NCBI GenBank assembly: GCA_035345875.1
Contig: DAORDH010000018.1
Span: 45,407-109,406 of the forward strand
DNA length: 64,000 bases
Source: UBA2033 sp035345875
GTDB taxonomy: Bacteria > Spirochaetota > Leptospiria > Leptospirales > Leptospiraceae
Direction: 5' to 3'
This document shows positions 41,812 through 51,591 of the stretch, piece after piece. A program made the position numbers and the translations under genes. The notes beneath the pieces were generated by a model. The model saw only the letters and a list, made by a program, of their open reading frames with translations, ran no database searches and was not told the DNA's origin. Within the stretch, counting starts at the first letter, position 1; the number at the start of each line of letters is the position of its first letter.

Positions 41812-43992
41812 ATGAATGCAAATCTTGATGAAGTTAAGGAATTATTCATTTCTGAGTCTAGTGAGATTCTTCAAAAAATGGAGAGTATTCTTCTTTTTTT
41901 GGAAATGAATCCTGTTACAGATGATAAGATTCATGAATTATTTAGATCGATTCATACGATTAAAGGCTCTGCAGGTATTTTCGGATATGAAGAGACCGTT
42001 AGCTTTACCCATGTTGTTGAAAACTTATTGGATAAAGTAAGAGAAAAAGAAATACAACTCGAAAAACCTCTTATCTCCCTTTTACTTGATTGCCGAGATC
42101 ATATTTCAGATTTAATTGAGTATGCGGCTAACGGTCGATCATTAGAAGAGCAAATGCGGTCAGTTCAAAATGATCTACTGGTAAAATTAAACTCTTATTT
42201 ATCTAATTTTAAAACTACTACAAAAGAGAAAGATACTCCTGCAAAGGAAAGTGTCACTCCAATACCTCTTTCCAATCCGAATGCAAATTGGCATATCTCT
42301 CTTCGGTTTAAACAAAACACATTTCGAGATGGTTTAGAGCCATTTTCAGTTTTAAAATATTTAAACAAAGATGGTGAGATTTTAAACCTAGTTACACTAA
42401 CAAACCTGATTCCAGATTTGGAAAATCTACAAGCAGAAGATTGTTATACAGGCTTTGAGATAGAATATAAATCTGATAAAGACATGAGTTTTATTCTGCA
42501 AGCATTTGAATTTGTTGAGTATGACTGTGCAATTAGTATCTTGCCTCCTGATAGAACTTGCCAAGATATTTATAATTTTTTAATTGATCCGAATTATAAG
42601 ACCAAAAGGCTATTAAGAATTTTATTGGAAATGGGTGCAATGACTAGAGATGAGTTGCACCAAATGAATCAATGGAAACGTAATAAAACATCTAATACAA
42701 CTCTGAACGAATCCTTACCAACTGTTGAGGATGAGAGTCGAGAAATACAACAAATTGAAAATATAGAAACTTATGTTGAGAATAAACAAGTTAAGCAGAC
42801 CAAAGAAAGCAATCGAGAAAATAAAATCATTCGGATTGATTCCAGTAAGTTAGATCATTTAATTAATTTAGTAGGCGAGCTTGTTATCGGTGGTGCAAAT
42901 ATTAATCAGCTTTCTCAAAAAAGAGGAGACCCAGAATTGTCTGAATCTGCTTATTTCATGAATCACTTAATTGGGGAAATCAGAGAGACTGCATTAAAAA
43001 TAAGAATGGTTCAGATTGGGGAAACTTTTAATCGTTTTCAGAGAACCGTTCGAGAGATTGGGCATGAGTTAGGAAAGGAAATTCAATTAACTATTTCAGG
43101 TGGGGAAACCGAATTAGACAAAACAGTCGTCGAAAAAATCAATGATCCATTGGTGCACCTAATTCGAAATGCAATCGATCATGGAATTGAACCCAAGGAA
43201 GAAAGGGTAGCAAAAGGAAAACCAGCTGTTGGACAATTAACCTTAAATGCATTTCATGAAACGGGAAGTATTGTTATTGAAGTAAAAGATGATGGAAAAG
43301 GTTTAAACCGAGAAAAAATCTTAAACAAAGCACAAGAGAAAGGACTTGTTTCTGGGGATAAGCAACTTTCTGATTCAGAAATTTTTAGGCTCATCTTTAA
43401 AGCAGGTTTTTCGACAGCGGATAAAATAACCAATATATCAGGTCGGGGAGTTGGCTTGGATGTTGTCGAAAAAAATATAGATGCGTTAAGAGGAAGTGTT
43501 CAAGTCTTTTCAGAACAAGACAAAGGAACTACATTTAAGGTTAGATTTCCACTAACGCTTGCTATCATTGACGGATTCCTATTCAGAGTTGGAAAATCTT
43601 TCTATGTAGTTCCATTGGATTTAGTAGTGGAATGCCTTGAATATAAAGAAGAGGAATCTGTTGATGGTAGCAAGGATTATATAAACTTACGTGGTGAAGT
43701 TTTACCATTTATTCGATTAAGTGAATTCTTTCAGACCGAAGAGGAATCAAATACGCGAAAAAATATCTTAGTGATTCAATATGCGGGAAAACATGCTGGC
43801 TTATTGATCGGTACTTTACATGGGGAAATCCAAACAGTCATTAAACCACTTGGCAAAGTTTTTGAGAAATTAAAAGGTATTAGTGGATCAACCATTTTAG
43901 GAAGCGGTGAAGTTGGCTTGATCATAGATATACCGTCTCTTTTTAAAAAGGTAGAAGAAATAGAGCGAAAATTTGTTTCCGGTCGAAATTAA
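41812..43992 (+). CDS. cheA: Chemotaxis histidine kinase CheA
   Basis: 726 aa. P1 is an Hpt domain with phospho-acceptor His48 (FRSIHTIKGSAGIFG). A long middle region (~130-340) includes a possible response-regulator docking part. P3 dimerisation (DHLINLVGELVIGGANI) leads to the P4 ATPase, with the N box (LVHLIRNAIDHGIEP), G1 (VKDDGKGLNREKI) and GRGVGLDVVEKNI. P5 is CheW-like (TLAIIDGFLFRVGKSFYVVPL). All catalytic motifs are intact. It phosphorylates the CheY and CheB of the same cluster. Confidence 0.97.
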   Translation: MNANLDEVKELFISESSEILQKMESILLFLEMNPVTDDKIHELFRSIHTIKGSAGIFGYEETVSFTHVVENLLDKVREKEIQLEKPLISLLLDCRDHISDLIEYAANGRSLEEQMRSVQNDLLVKLNSYLSNFKTTTKEKDTPAKESVTPIPLSNPNANWHISLRFKQNTFRDGLEPFSVLKYLNKDGEILNLVTLTNLIPDLENLQAEDCYTGFEIEYKSDKDMSFILQAFEFVEYDCAISILPPDRTCQDIYNFLIDPNYKTKRLLRILLEMGAMTRDELHQMNQWKRNKTSNTTLNESLPTVEDESREIQQIENIETYVENKQVKQTKESNRENKIIRIDSSKLDHLINLVGELVIGGANINQLSQKRGDPELSESAYFMNHLIGEIRETALKIRMVQIGETFNRFQRTVREIGHELGKEIQLTISGGETELDKTVVEKINDPLVHLIRNAIDHGIEPKEERVAKGKPAVGQLTLNAFHETGSIVIEVKDDGKGLNREKILNKAQEKGLVSGDKQLSDSEIFRLIFKAGFSTADKITNISGRGVGLDVVEKNIDALRGSVQVFSEQDKGTTFKVRFPLTLAIIDGFLFRVGKSFYVVPLDLVVECLEYKEEESVDGSKDYINLRGEVLPFIRLSEFFQTEEESNTRKNILVIQYAGKHAGLLIGTLHGEIQTVIKPLGKVFEKLKGISGSTILGSGEVGLIIDIPSLFKKVEEIERKFVSGRN

Positions 43993-44025
43993 AATGTTTT
44001 AATAATAATTTTTGGGGAGAATTCA

Positions 44026-47000
44026 ATGTTGATTAGAAATATATCCATTCAGGCGAAATTAGTTTTACTATATTTCTTGGCTTTCTTTTGTTCCGGTCTT
44101 CTAATTTCTTTTTTTGGAATTGGCATTTCTGATTTTGAAAGTAAGATAAATACTTTTATAAACAATCAAAATAAAACAAATATTGAATTTAAGGATCTGC
44201 AAATAGAAGTAAATGAATCAACCTTTCTATTAAGCGAAATGATTCTTTCTCAGAGCCCAGAAAAAGCAAAATCAATTGCACAAAATTTAGAATTAAAAAA
44301 TGATTTGGTGATTACCAAATTAGAAACACTTCAAAAACAGGTTCAGGATCCTTCTATAAAAGAGGAATTGTTAAATTTAAAAAATAATTTTGATTTATAC
44401 CACAAAGCTGCAAATGAAGTGAAGAGCTTAGCAATGGAATCTAAGTTTATCGAAGCTGAAAGTCTTTACCAAAAGAATATAAATAGCCTTTTGATAAAGG
44501 TGAAGACAAATGAAAAAGAATTAAATCAATTATTTGAAAAATCATTCAAAGAAAATTCAGAAAATACGATGACTGGATTCTTGCATCAAAAATCAGACCT
44601 TACAACCAAATCAGTTCTATTTGTTTCTGTAATCCTGCTTTTAATGGGTTTTATCTTATTCGGTGTTGTTTTTACTATTAAATCTGCTCACAATAGTTTT
44701 AAAAGAATTCATTCAGGAGATTTCAAAGAACAATTAAATGAAATTGGAAAGGATGAAATCGCCCAGATATCTAAAACATTTAATACTTTTTATTCAAGCT
44801 ATAGTGCAATCAATCGATCTCAGGCTGTAATCGAATTTTCAATTGATGGGACAGTCCTTTCGGCTAACGATAATTTTTTAACTGCTATGGGATACACTTT
44901 AAATGAAATTAAAGGACAACATCATAGGATGTTTGTGGATTCAGCTTTTTCCCTATCGGAAGGTTATAGTCAATTTTGGGCATCATTAGCCAGAGGAGAA
45001 TTTCAATCTGGAGAATTTAAAAGAATCGGAAAAGGTGGTAAGGAAGTATGGCTACAAGCATCTTATAATCCGATTTTTGATTCGAAAGGCAGACCTTTTA
45101 AGGTCGTAAAGTTTGCATCTGTTGTCACTGAGCAAAAGAGAAAAAATCTAGAGTATGAAGGACAGATTGCGGCTATCGCTAAATCACAAGCTGTTATCGA
45201 GTTTACTATGGATGGACTGATTGTTTCTGCCAATGATAATTTTTTAAACTCAATGGGATATACGCTAAGTGAAATTAAAGGACAACATCATAGAATGTTT
45301 GTGGATAAAAACTTTTCTTTGTCAGAGGATTATCGACAGTTTTGGCTGGCATTAGGGAAAGGGGAGTATCAATCAGGAGAATTTAAACGGATTGGAAAAG
45401 GTGGTAAAGAGGTATGGCTACAAGCATCTTATACGCCGATATTAGATCTGAGCGGGAAACCAATTAAGGTAATCAAGTTTGCATCTCTAATCACAGAACA
45501 AAAACAAAAGAATTTAGAATATGAAGGACAGATTGCGGCTATCGGTAAATCACAAGCGGTTATTGAATTTACTATGGATGGGCTGATTGTTTCCGCCAAT
45601 GATAATTTCTTAAACTCAATGGGATATACGCTAAGCGAAATCAAAGGACAGCATCATAGAATGTTTGTGGATTCAGCGTATGCAAATAGTGAAGAGTATA
45701 GACAGTTTTGGAATTCACTCACTAGAGGTGAATACCAAAATGGAGAATTTAAACGAATTGGAAAAAATGGTAAAGAAGTTTGGTTGCAAGCCACCTATAA
45801 TCCAATTTTAGATTTAAGTGGAAGACCTTTTAAAGTTGTAAAATTTGCTTTAGAGGTGACTAAACAGAAATTAAAAAATGTTGAATATGAAGGACAAATC
45901 AGAGCTATCGATAAGTCTCAAGCACTCATCGAATTCAGAATGGATGGAACAATTTTAACTGCTAATGATAATTTTTTAGCAGCAATGGGATATAACTTAA
46001 ATGAGATTAAAGACCAGCATCATAAATTATTTGTAGATTCTTCTTATGCAGCATCGGAGGATTATAGAGAATTCTGGGCTTCTTTAAATAGAGGTGAATT
46101 TAGGGCAGCTGAGTATAAACGTTTAGCAAAGGGTGGAAGAGAGGTTTGGTTGCAAGCAACTTATAGCCCAATTCTAGATCTAAATGGAAAGCCTTACAAA
46201 GTGATTAAGTTTGCAACTGTTATTACAGAGCAAAAAATATTAGCAAATGAGACAGCGCGTATCGTTTCGGATTTAATTCCATCTCTTGCTGCACTTGAAA
46301 AAGGAGATCTAACTAACTTAATTCAAAGTGAATACGAAGGAAGCTTTGCAAAATTAAAAGATTCCTTTAATAATACCTTAAATACTCTACAGGGAATCAT
46401 TGAAGAAGTAAGTAGTAGCACGGATGCAGTTGTAAGCGCTGCAGAGGAAGTTAGTTCCACAGCTCAGAGTTTAAGTCAGTCTGCAAGTGAACAGGCGGCT
46501 AATGTGGAGGAAACGAGTGCTTCTCTAGAACAGATGAGCGCGAATATCAACCAAAATGCAGATAATGCGAAACAAACTAATACAATTGCGACTAAGGCAG
46601 CTACCGATGCTGTCCAAGGGGGGGCTTCGGTCCTAGAAACTGTTAAAGCAATGAAACAGATCGCACAGAAAATTGGTATTGTAGAAGATATAGCTTATCA
46701 AACAAATCTTTTAGCGTTAAATGCAGCAATAGAAGCCGCAAGAGCAGGTGAACATGGGAAAGGCTTTGCCGTTGTAGCTTCTGAAGTAAGAAAGTTAGCC
46801 GAAAGAAGTCAATTTGCTGCGAATGAAATTTCAGATCTAGCTTCTTCGAGTGTTCAGATTGCAGAGAATGCCGGAAAACTAATCAGTGATATTGTTCCAT
46901 CTATCCATAAGACAGCTGATCTAGTGCAAGAAATTGCAGCGAGTTCTGCCGAACAAGCTTCAGGGGTTGGACAAATTAATAAGGCAATTACTCAGTTAGA

Positions 47001-47247
47001 TTCCGTAACACAGCAAAATGCTTCAGCCTCGGAGGAGTTAGCGTCAACATCGGAGGAATTGTCTGGGCAAGCAGAAGCGTTAAGACTTGCTATGACTTTT
47101 TTTAAAACAGGAAAAGAATCACAAAAAGAAATAAAACCAGAGAAAGTGAGTTCGGTTAAAAAAACGATAGCTCCAAAGACTAATGTAGTAAATAAAAAAA
47201 GTAAGCCGATTCCAGTTGAATCTAGTCACGACTTTGAAAAATTTTAA
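44026..47247 (+). CDS. Methyl-accepting chemotaxis protein with four tandem PAS domains
   Basis: 1073 aa. TM1 (about 10-33), a ~155-residue helical periplasmic domain, TM2 (about 192-216) and a HAMP-like segment come first. Four cytoplasmic PAS/PAC units follow at about 262-380, 385-502, 506-624 and 628-745, spaced ~122 residues apart. Each has the pattern SQA-IEF-DG, SANDNFL-MGY, GQHHRMFVDS and KEVWLQA-Y-PI. A second HAMP-like part precedes the signalling hairpin (EDIAYQTNLLALNAAIEAA and EHGKGFAVVASEVRKLAERS). The last residues are SHDFEKF. GGGGAG lies before the ATG. Confidence 0.94.
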   Translation: MLIRNISIQAKLVLLYFLAFFCSGLLISFFGIGISDFESKINTFINNQNKTNIEFKDLQIEVNESTFLLSEMILSQSPEKAKSIAQNLELKNDLVITKLETLQKQVQDPSIKEELLNLKNNFDLYHKAANEVKSLAMESKFIEAESLYQKNINSLLIKVKTNEKELNQLFEKSFKENSENTMTGFLHQKSDLTTKSVLFVSVILLLMGFILFGVVFTIKSAHNSFKRIHSGDFKEQLNEIGKDEIAQISKTFNTFYSSYSAINRSQAVIEFSIDGTVLSANDNFLTAMGYTLNEIKGQHHRMFVDSAFSLSEGYSQFWASLARGEFQSGEFKRIGKGGKEVWLQASYNPIFDSKGRPFKVVKFASVVTEQKRKNLEYEGQIAAIAKSQAVIEFTMDGLIVSANDNFLNSMGYTLSEIKGQHHRMFVDKNFSLSEDYRQFWLALGKGEYQSGEFKRIGKGGKEVWLQASYTPILDLSGKPIKVIKFASLITEQKQKNLEYEGQIAAIGKSQAVIEFTMDGLIVSANDNFLNSMGYTLSEIKGQHHRMFVDSAYANSEEYRQFWNSLTRGEYQNGEFKRIGKNGKEVWLQATYNPILDLSGRPFKVVKFALEVTKQKLKNVEYEGQIRAIDKSQALIEFRMDGTILTANDNFLAAMGYNLNEIKDQHHKLFVDSSYAASEDYREFWASLNRGEFRAAEYKRLAKGGREVWLQATYSPILDLNGKPYKVIKFATVITEQKILANETARIVSDLIPSLAALEKGDLTNLIQSEYEGSFAKLKDSFNNTLNTLQGIIEEVSSSTDAVVSAAEEVSSTAQSLSQSASEQAANVEETSASLEQMSANINQNADNAKQTNTIATKAATDAVQGGASVLETVKAMKQIAQKIGIVEDIAYQTNLLALNAAIEAARAGEHGKGFAVVASEVRKLAERSQFAANEISDLASSSVQIAENAGKLISDIVPSIHKTADLVQEIAASSAEQASGVGQINKAITQLDSVTQQNASASEELASTSEELSGQAEALRLAMTFFKTGKESQKEIKPEKVSSVKKTIAPKTNVVNKKSKPIPVESSHDFEKF

Positions 47248-47258
47248 GAGGAAAACAT

Positions 47259-47756
47259 ATGCAATCTAAAGTAATAGAAGAAAGTCAATATCTAACTTTT
47301 TTATCTGGTAGCGAAGTTTTCGGTATTGGTATATTAAAAATAAAAGAAATTAAGGAATACTCAAGTGTTACAACGATTCCAATGATGCCTGAGTATGTAA
47401 AGGGTGTGATAAACCTTCGAGGAAACGTTGTACCTATTATAGATTTGCTGGTTCGATTTGGTAGAGGAAAGAGTACTATATCAAAAAGAAGTTGTGTTAT
47501 AATTGTTGAGGTTGAGCATGAAGAAGAATCTATAGATATAGGTATTTTAGTTGATGCAGTCAATGAGGTAGTCGATATACCTCCGACATCCATTGAACCA
47601 GCTCCTAGTTTTGGAGCAAAAATACGCATTGATTTTATTCAAGGAATAGGGAAGTTAGAGAATCAATTTGTAATTCTACTGAATGTGAACAAGGTTCTTT
47701 CCATTTCCGAACTATCCTCAATAGAAGAAAAATTAACATCAGATATAAACAATTAA
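47259..47756 (+). CDS. cheW: Chemotaxis coupling protein CheW
   Basis: 165 aa. CheW couples receptors to CheA. The sequence has the usual opening (YLTFLSGSEVFGIGILKIKEI), the conserved YVKGVINLRGNVVPIIDLL with the Arg that contacts receptors, and GILVDAVNEVVDI. AGAGGA is upstream of the ATG. It lies between two receptor genes, so all partners of the array are encoded together. Confidence 0.96.
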   Translation: MQSKVIEESQYLTFLSGSEVFGIGILKIKEIKEYSSVTTIPMMPEYVKGVINLRGNVVPIIDLLVRFGRGKSTISKRSCVIIVEVEHEEESIDIGILVDAVNEVVDIPPTSIEPAPSFGAKIRIDFIQGIGKLENQFVILLNVNKVLSISELSSIEEKLTSDINN

Positions 47757-47777
47757 TATTAGGAGATTTAGGTCGTT

Positions 47778-50690
47778 ATGCAGAATACAAATAATCAAGA
47801 AACTAAGTTTAGTATAGCTACAATTGGATTTGTAGTTATTCTGTTATTGATTACATCAATAGTTTTTTATCAAATTGATAGATTAGGTAAATTGAATGAC
47901 CAATTAATCGAACAGGATATGCAGGCTGTATCAATATTAAAAGATGCATTGAGCACGGCTCGTGATAATGCGATTGCAACGGCTGAATATTTTCTAGACT
48001 CCGATAAAGGTAAGCATGCAATTCTTTCTGAGAGGATCAAAAAAAATAGATCCACTATTGACAAGAAGCTTGAAACTCTAGACCGACTGATTCTTGATTC
48101 TGAAAACAAAGATAAGTTAAATAAATTAGTTACGAATAGAAAAGCATATATTGCAATCTCTAATGAAATTGTTGATTTAATCACGAATAAGAATGATATT
48201 AAAACTGCAACGTATAAATACACAAATGAACTAAATCCTAAATTAGAACGTTATATGGAAATATATGCTGAGTTAATGCTAGGTTTAGATAAAATTACAA
48301 AACAAAATCAAGAAGCCAATAAAAGAGCATTAAGCTTGGCTCAAACAATACTTTTGTCTTTCAATTTAATTATTATTGGAATCGTAACATTTGGTTGGTT
48401 CTGGATTCGTGGAATTTTACGCAATATACAAAAGTCTAGCATTGAAAACTTAAAGTTTAGAGTTGCACTTGATTGCACAAGCACAAATCTTATGATGGCA
48501 GATAACGATAGAGTTATTACGTATATGAATAAGTCTATTAAGAAGATGTTTGCTAAAGCAGAAGCAGATTTAAAGAAACAATATCCTAATTTTAATTTAG
48601 ATAATATGATAGGAACAAATATCGATACCTTTCATAAAAATCCATCTCATCAAAAAGGACTACTAACAAGAATCTCCGAAGAGTATAAATCAGTAATAGA
48701 AATAGGAGAAAGAAAATTCACTCTACTGGCAAATCCTATCATAGATTCAAATGGAGTAAGATATGGAACCGCTGTAGAGTGGTCTGATATTACAGCCGAA
48801 TTAGCAGCAAAAGCCGAGCTAGAAAAAACAATGAATGAAAATCTCCAGATTCGCGTTGCATTGGATAATGTTACAACAAATGTTATGATGGCGGATAACG
48901 ATAGAAATATTGTCTATATGAATAAAGCCATTGTATCTATGTTTACAAATGCCGAATCTGATATACGAAAGCAATTTCCAAGCTTTAGTGCAGCCAATAT
49001 CATGGGTAAAAATATTGATATATTCCATAAAAATCCTGCACATCAAAAGCAAATTTTGAATACCTTTTCCTCTACTTACAATGCTACAATTAATATTGGT
49101 GGTAGAACATTTACATTGGCTGCAAACCCAGTTGTAAATGAAAAAGGGGAAAGACTTGGTAGTGTGGTAGAATGGAAAGATATTACTTCCGAGTTATTGG
49201 CAAAAGCTGAATTAGAAAAAACCATGAATGAAAATCTCCAGATACGTGTTGCATTGGATCATGTTACAACAAATGTTATGATGGCAGACAAGAATCGAAA
49301 CATAGTATACATGAATAAATCTATCTATAATATGTTTCATAATGCAGAAATGGATATTAGAAAACAATTCCCAGGATTTGATGCAAAGAATTTAATAGGA
49401 AAAAGCATTGACTCTTTTCATCGTAATCCAATGCATCAACAACAAATCTTAGGAACTATAGCGACAACGCATAACGCAAGTATTCAGATCGCAGGAAGAT
49501 CATTTTCTTTATCAGCAAACCCTGTTATCAATGATAAAGGAGAGAGACTTGGAAGTGTTGTAGAATGGCAAGATATAACAAGTCAACTTGCTATTCAAAA
49601 AGAAATTGATGATATTATTACAGGTGCTGCAAAGGGTGATTTTTCTAAGAGAATTAGTTCTGTTGGGAAAGAAGGATTTTATAAACAACTAACCGAAGGA
49701 ATGAACCGACTCATGGAAGTTAGTTCCATAGGATTAGAAGAAGTGGTTCGAGTTTTAGGTGCTCTAGAGAAAGGAGATCTAAATGAAAAGATCACTAATG
49801 ATTATGAAGGAACTTTTGGAAAATTAAAAGATTATACGAATAATACGGTTGCTAAACTTACAGAAATTATTAGTGAAGTGAGAAGGAGCACAGATGCTCT
49901 AGTTAGTGCTTCGGAAGAGGTTAGTTCTACAGCACAAAGTTTAAGTCAATCCTCTAGTGAGCAGGCTGCTAGTGTAGAAGAGACAAGTGCTTCTTTAGAG
50001 CAAATGAACGCTAATATAAATCAAAATGCTGATAATGCAAAACAAACAAATGCGATAGCTACCAAGGCTGCAACAGATGCAGTCCAAGGCGGAAATTCAG
50101 TTCTTGAAACTGTGAAAGCAATGCAGCAGATTGCACAGAAAATAGGTATAGTAGAAGATATAGCATATCAGACGAATCTACTTGCCTTAAATGCGGCGAT
50201 TGAAGCAGCGAGAGCAGGAGAGCACGGGAAAGGATTTGCTGTTGTAGCGTCAGAAGTTAGAAAGTTAGCCGAAAGAAGTCAAGTTGCTGCAAATGAAATT
50301 TCTGAACTCGCTTCTTCTAGCGTTCAAATTGCTGAAACTGCTGGAAAGTTAATTAGTGAAATAGTTCCATCGATTCATAAAACAGCAGACCTTGTCCAAG
50401 AAATTGCTGCAAGTTCTTCTGAACAAGCATCTGGTGTAAACCAAATCAATAAAGCAATTACGCAATTAGATTCTGTAACTCAACAAAATGCTTCTGCTTC
50501 AGAGGAACTTGCTTCCACATCGGAAGAATTATCCGGACAAGCAGAAGCTCTGCGTCTTGCTATGACCTTCTTTAAGTTGGACGAATTAGAAACATATGCT
50601 CCATCACAAAAGAAAACAACTCAGATTAAGAAAATGCAAAAAACTACAAGACTAGTGGAGAGAGATTCCTCTGATTTTGAAAAGTTTTAA
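47778..50690 (+). CDS. Methyl-accepting chemotaxis protein with three tandem PAS-like domains
   Basis: 970 aa. TM1 (about 13-31) is followed by a four-helix-bundle-type periplasmic domain (to ~187) and TM2 (about 188-209). Three PAS-like units of ~130 residues begin near 222, 352 and 482. Each contains RVALD, NxMMAD-(N/K)(D/N)R, YMNK, IG(T/K)(N/S)ID-FH-NP-HQ, and GE/VR-G-VVEW-DIT. HAMP-like segments (KGDFSKRISSV, EKGDLNEKITNDYEG) precede a signalling domain almost identical to that of the first receptor. It also ends in DFEKF. The PAS units differ from those of the other receptor. Confidence 0.94.
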   Translation: MQNTNNQETKFSIATIGFVVILLLITSIVFYQIDRLGKLNDQLIEQDMQAVSILKDALSTARDNAIATAEYFLDSDKGKHAILSERIKKNRSTIDKKLETLDRLILDSENKDKLNKLVTNRKAYIAISNEIVDLITNKNDIKTATYKYTNELNPKLERYMEIYAELMLGLDKITKQNQEANKRALSLAQTILLSFNLIIIGIVTFGWFWIRGILRNIQKSSIENLKFRVALDCTSTNLMMADNDRVITYMNKSIKKMFAKAEADLKKQYPNFNLDNMIGTNIDTFHKNPSHQKGLLTRISEEYKSVIEIGERKFTLLANPIIDSNGVRYGTAVEWSDITAELAAKAELEKTMNENLQIRVALDNVTTNVMMADNDRNIVYMNKAIVSMFTNAESDIRKQFPSFSAANIMGKNIDIFHKNPAHQKQILNTFSSTYNATINIGGRTFTLAANPVVNEKGERLGSVVEWKDITSELLAKAELEKTMNENLQIRVALDHVTTNVMMADKNRNIVYMNKSIYNMFHNAEMDIRKQFPGFDAKNLIGKSIDSFHRNPMHQQQILGTIATTHNASIQIAGRSFSLSANPVINDKGERLGSVVEWQDITSQLAIQKEIDDIITGAAKGDFSKRISSVGKEGFYKQLTEGMNRLMEVSSIGLEEVVRVLGALEKGDLNEKITNDYEGTFGKLKDYTNNTVAKLTEIISEVRRSTDALVSASEEVSSTAQSLSQSSSEQAASVEETSASLEQMNANINQNADNAKQTNAIATKAATDAVQGGNSVLETVKAMQQIAQKIGIVEDIAYQTNLLALNAAIEAARAGEHGKGFAVVASEVRKLAERSQVAANEISELASSSVQIAETAGKLISEIVPSIHKTADLVQEIAASSSEQASGVNQINKAITQLDSVTQQNASASEELASTSEELSGQAEALRLAMTFFKLDELETYAPSQKKTTQIKKMQKTTRLVERDSSDFEKF

Positions 50691-50693
50691 GAT

Positions 50694-50743
50694 AGAATTC
50701 ACTTAAAGAAAGACCGTAATTTAGAACTATTTACTTGAATTCT
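50694..50743. repeat. Inverted repeat between the second receptor gene and cheR
   Basis: AGAATTCA (50694-50701) is exactly inverted at 50736-50743 (TGAATTCT). No T-run follows, so it is a weak candidate for an attenuator or mRNA-processing hairpin in the 88-bp gap of the che operon. Confidence 0.3.
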
Positions 50744-50778
50744 GTCCTAGATTCAATACAATAGTGCTGATTCGAAGT

Positions 50779-51591
50779 ATGAATATACCGCCTCTATTAG
50801 ATAAGGAGTTTAAATATTTTCAAAAGCTTATATTTGAATTGGCTGGTCTAAACATGACTATAGCAAAGAAGCCTTTGATTGGAAACCGTTTAGCCACCCG
50901 ATTGAGATACTACGAACTAGACTCCTATTTAGAATATTATGAAATTGTAGCTGATAGTAGAAACAAATCAGAAAGGCAGATTTTTGTAGATTTACTCACT
51001 ACAAATGAAACTAGTTTCTTTCGAGAACCAATCCATTTTGATTTTATGAAATCACAAATTTTACCTAAATTAGAGACTCAAAATCCATTTAGAGTTTGGA
51101 GTGCTGCGTGTTCTAGTGGGGAAGAACCCTATAGCATTGCAATGCTACTGGATGAATTTATTAAGAATAATAGTAAATGGGAAATCATTGCATCTGATAT
51201 TAGTTCTAGAGTTTTAGAAAAGTCTAAAAAAGGTCTATATCCCATAGACAAATCAAATATGATTCCTGAGCGTTATTTAAAGCAATACTGTTTGAAAGGA
51301 GTTAATTCCAATGAGGGTTATTTTAAAATAAGTGATTATATTCGAAACAAAATTGAATTTAAATCTGTTAATTTAAATGAGCATTTTCCAAAGGATTTGG
51401 GTAAATTTAATTTAGTTTTTTTGCGAAATGTAATGATTTATTTTGATAAACCAACTAGAATTAATCTAATAAGAAAGATTTCAGAAATATTGCAGCCTGG
51501 AGGTTATCTTTTTATCGGACATTCAGAAACGTTATTGGAAATAACAGATGCACTTATGATGGTTCGACCAACTATATATAAAAAGAAATGA
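50779..51591 (+). CDS. cheR: Chemotaxis protein methyltransferase CheR
   Basis: 270 aa. It transfers methyl groups from SAM to receptor glutamates. It has the N-terminal helical domain (FQKLIFELAGLNM, RLATRLRYYEL), the receptor-binding TTNETSFFREPIHFD, SAM motif I (FRVWSAACSSGEEPYSIAM), and the late LVFLRNVMIYFDKPT and LFIGHSETL. I use the ATG at 50779; a GTG at 50764 in frame is also possible and neither has a strong ribosome site. The stop overlaps the cheD start (ATGA). Confidence 0.94.
   Translation: MNIPPLLDKEFKYFQKLIFELAGLNMTIAKKPLIGNRLATRLRYYELDSYLEYYEIVADSRNKSERQIFVDLLTTNETSFFREPIHFDFMKSQILPKLETQNPFRVWSAACSSGEEPYSIAMLLDEFIKNNSKWEIIASDISSRVLEKSKKGLYPIDKSNMIPERYLKQYCLKGVNSNEGYFKISDYIRNKIEFKSVNLNEHFPKDLGKFNLVFLRNVMIYFDKPTRINLIRKISEILQPGGYLFIGHSETLLEITDALMMVRPTIYKKK

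Noticed and set aside
44812..46245. CRISPR or short tandem repeat array
   Set aside because: The ~366-bp repeats are coding PAS domains in a continuous reading frame, not short repeats with unique spacers.
47285..47629. Minus-strand frame of 114 codons
   Set aside because: Antisense to cheW, which is intact and well supported.
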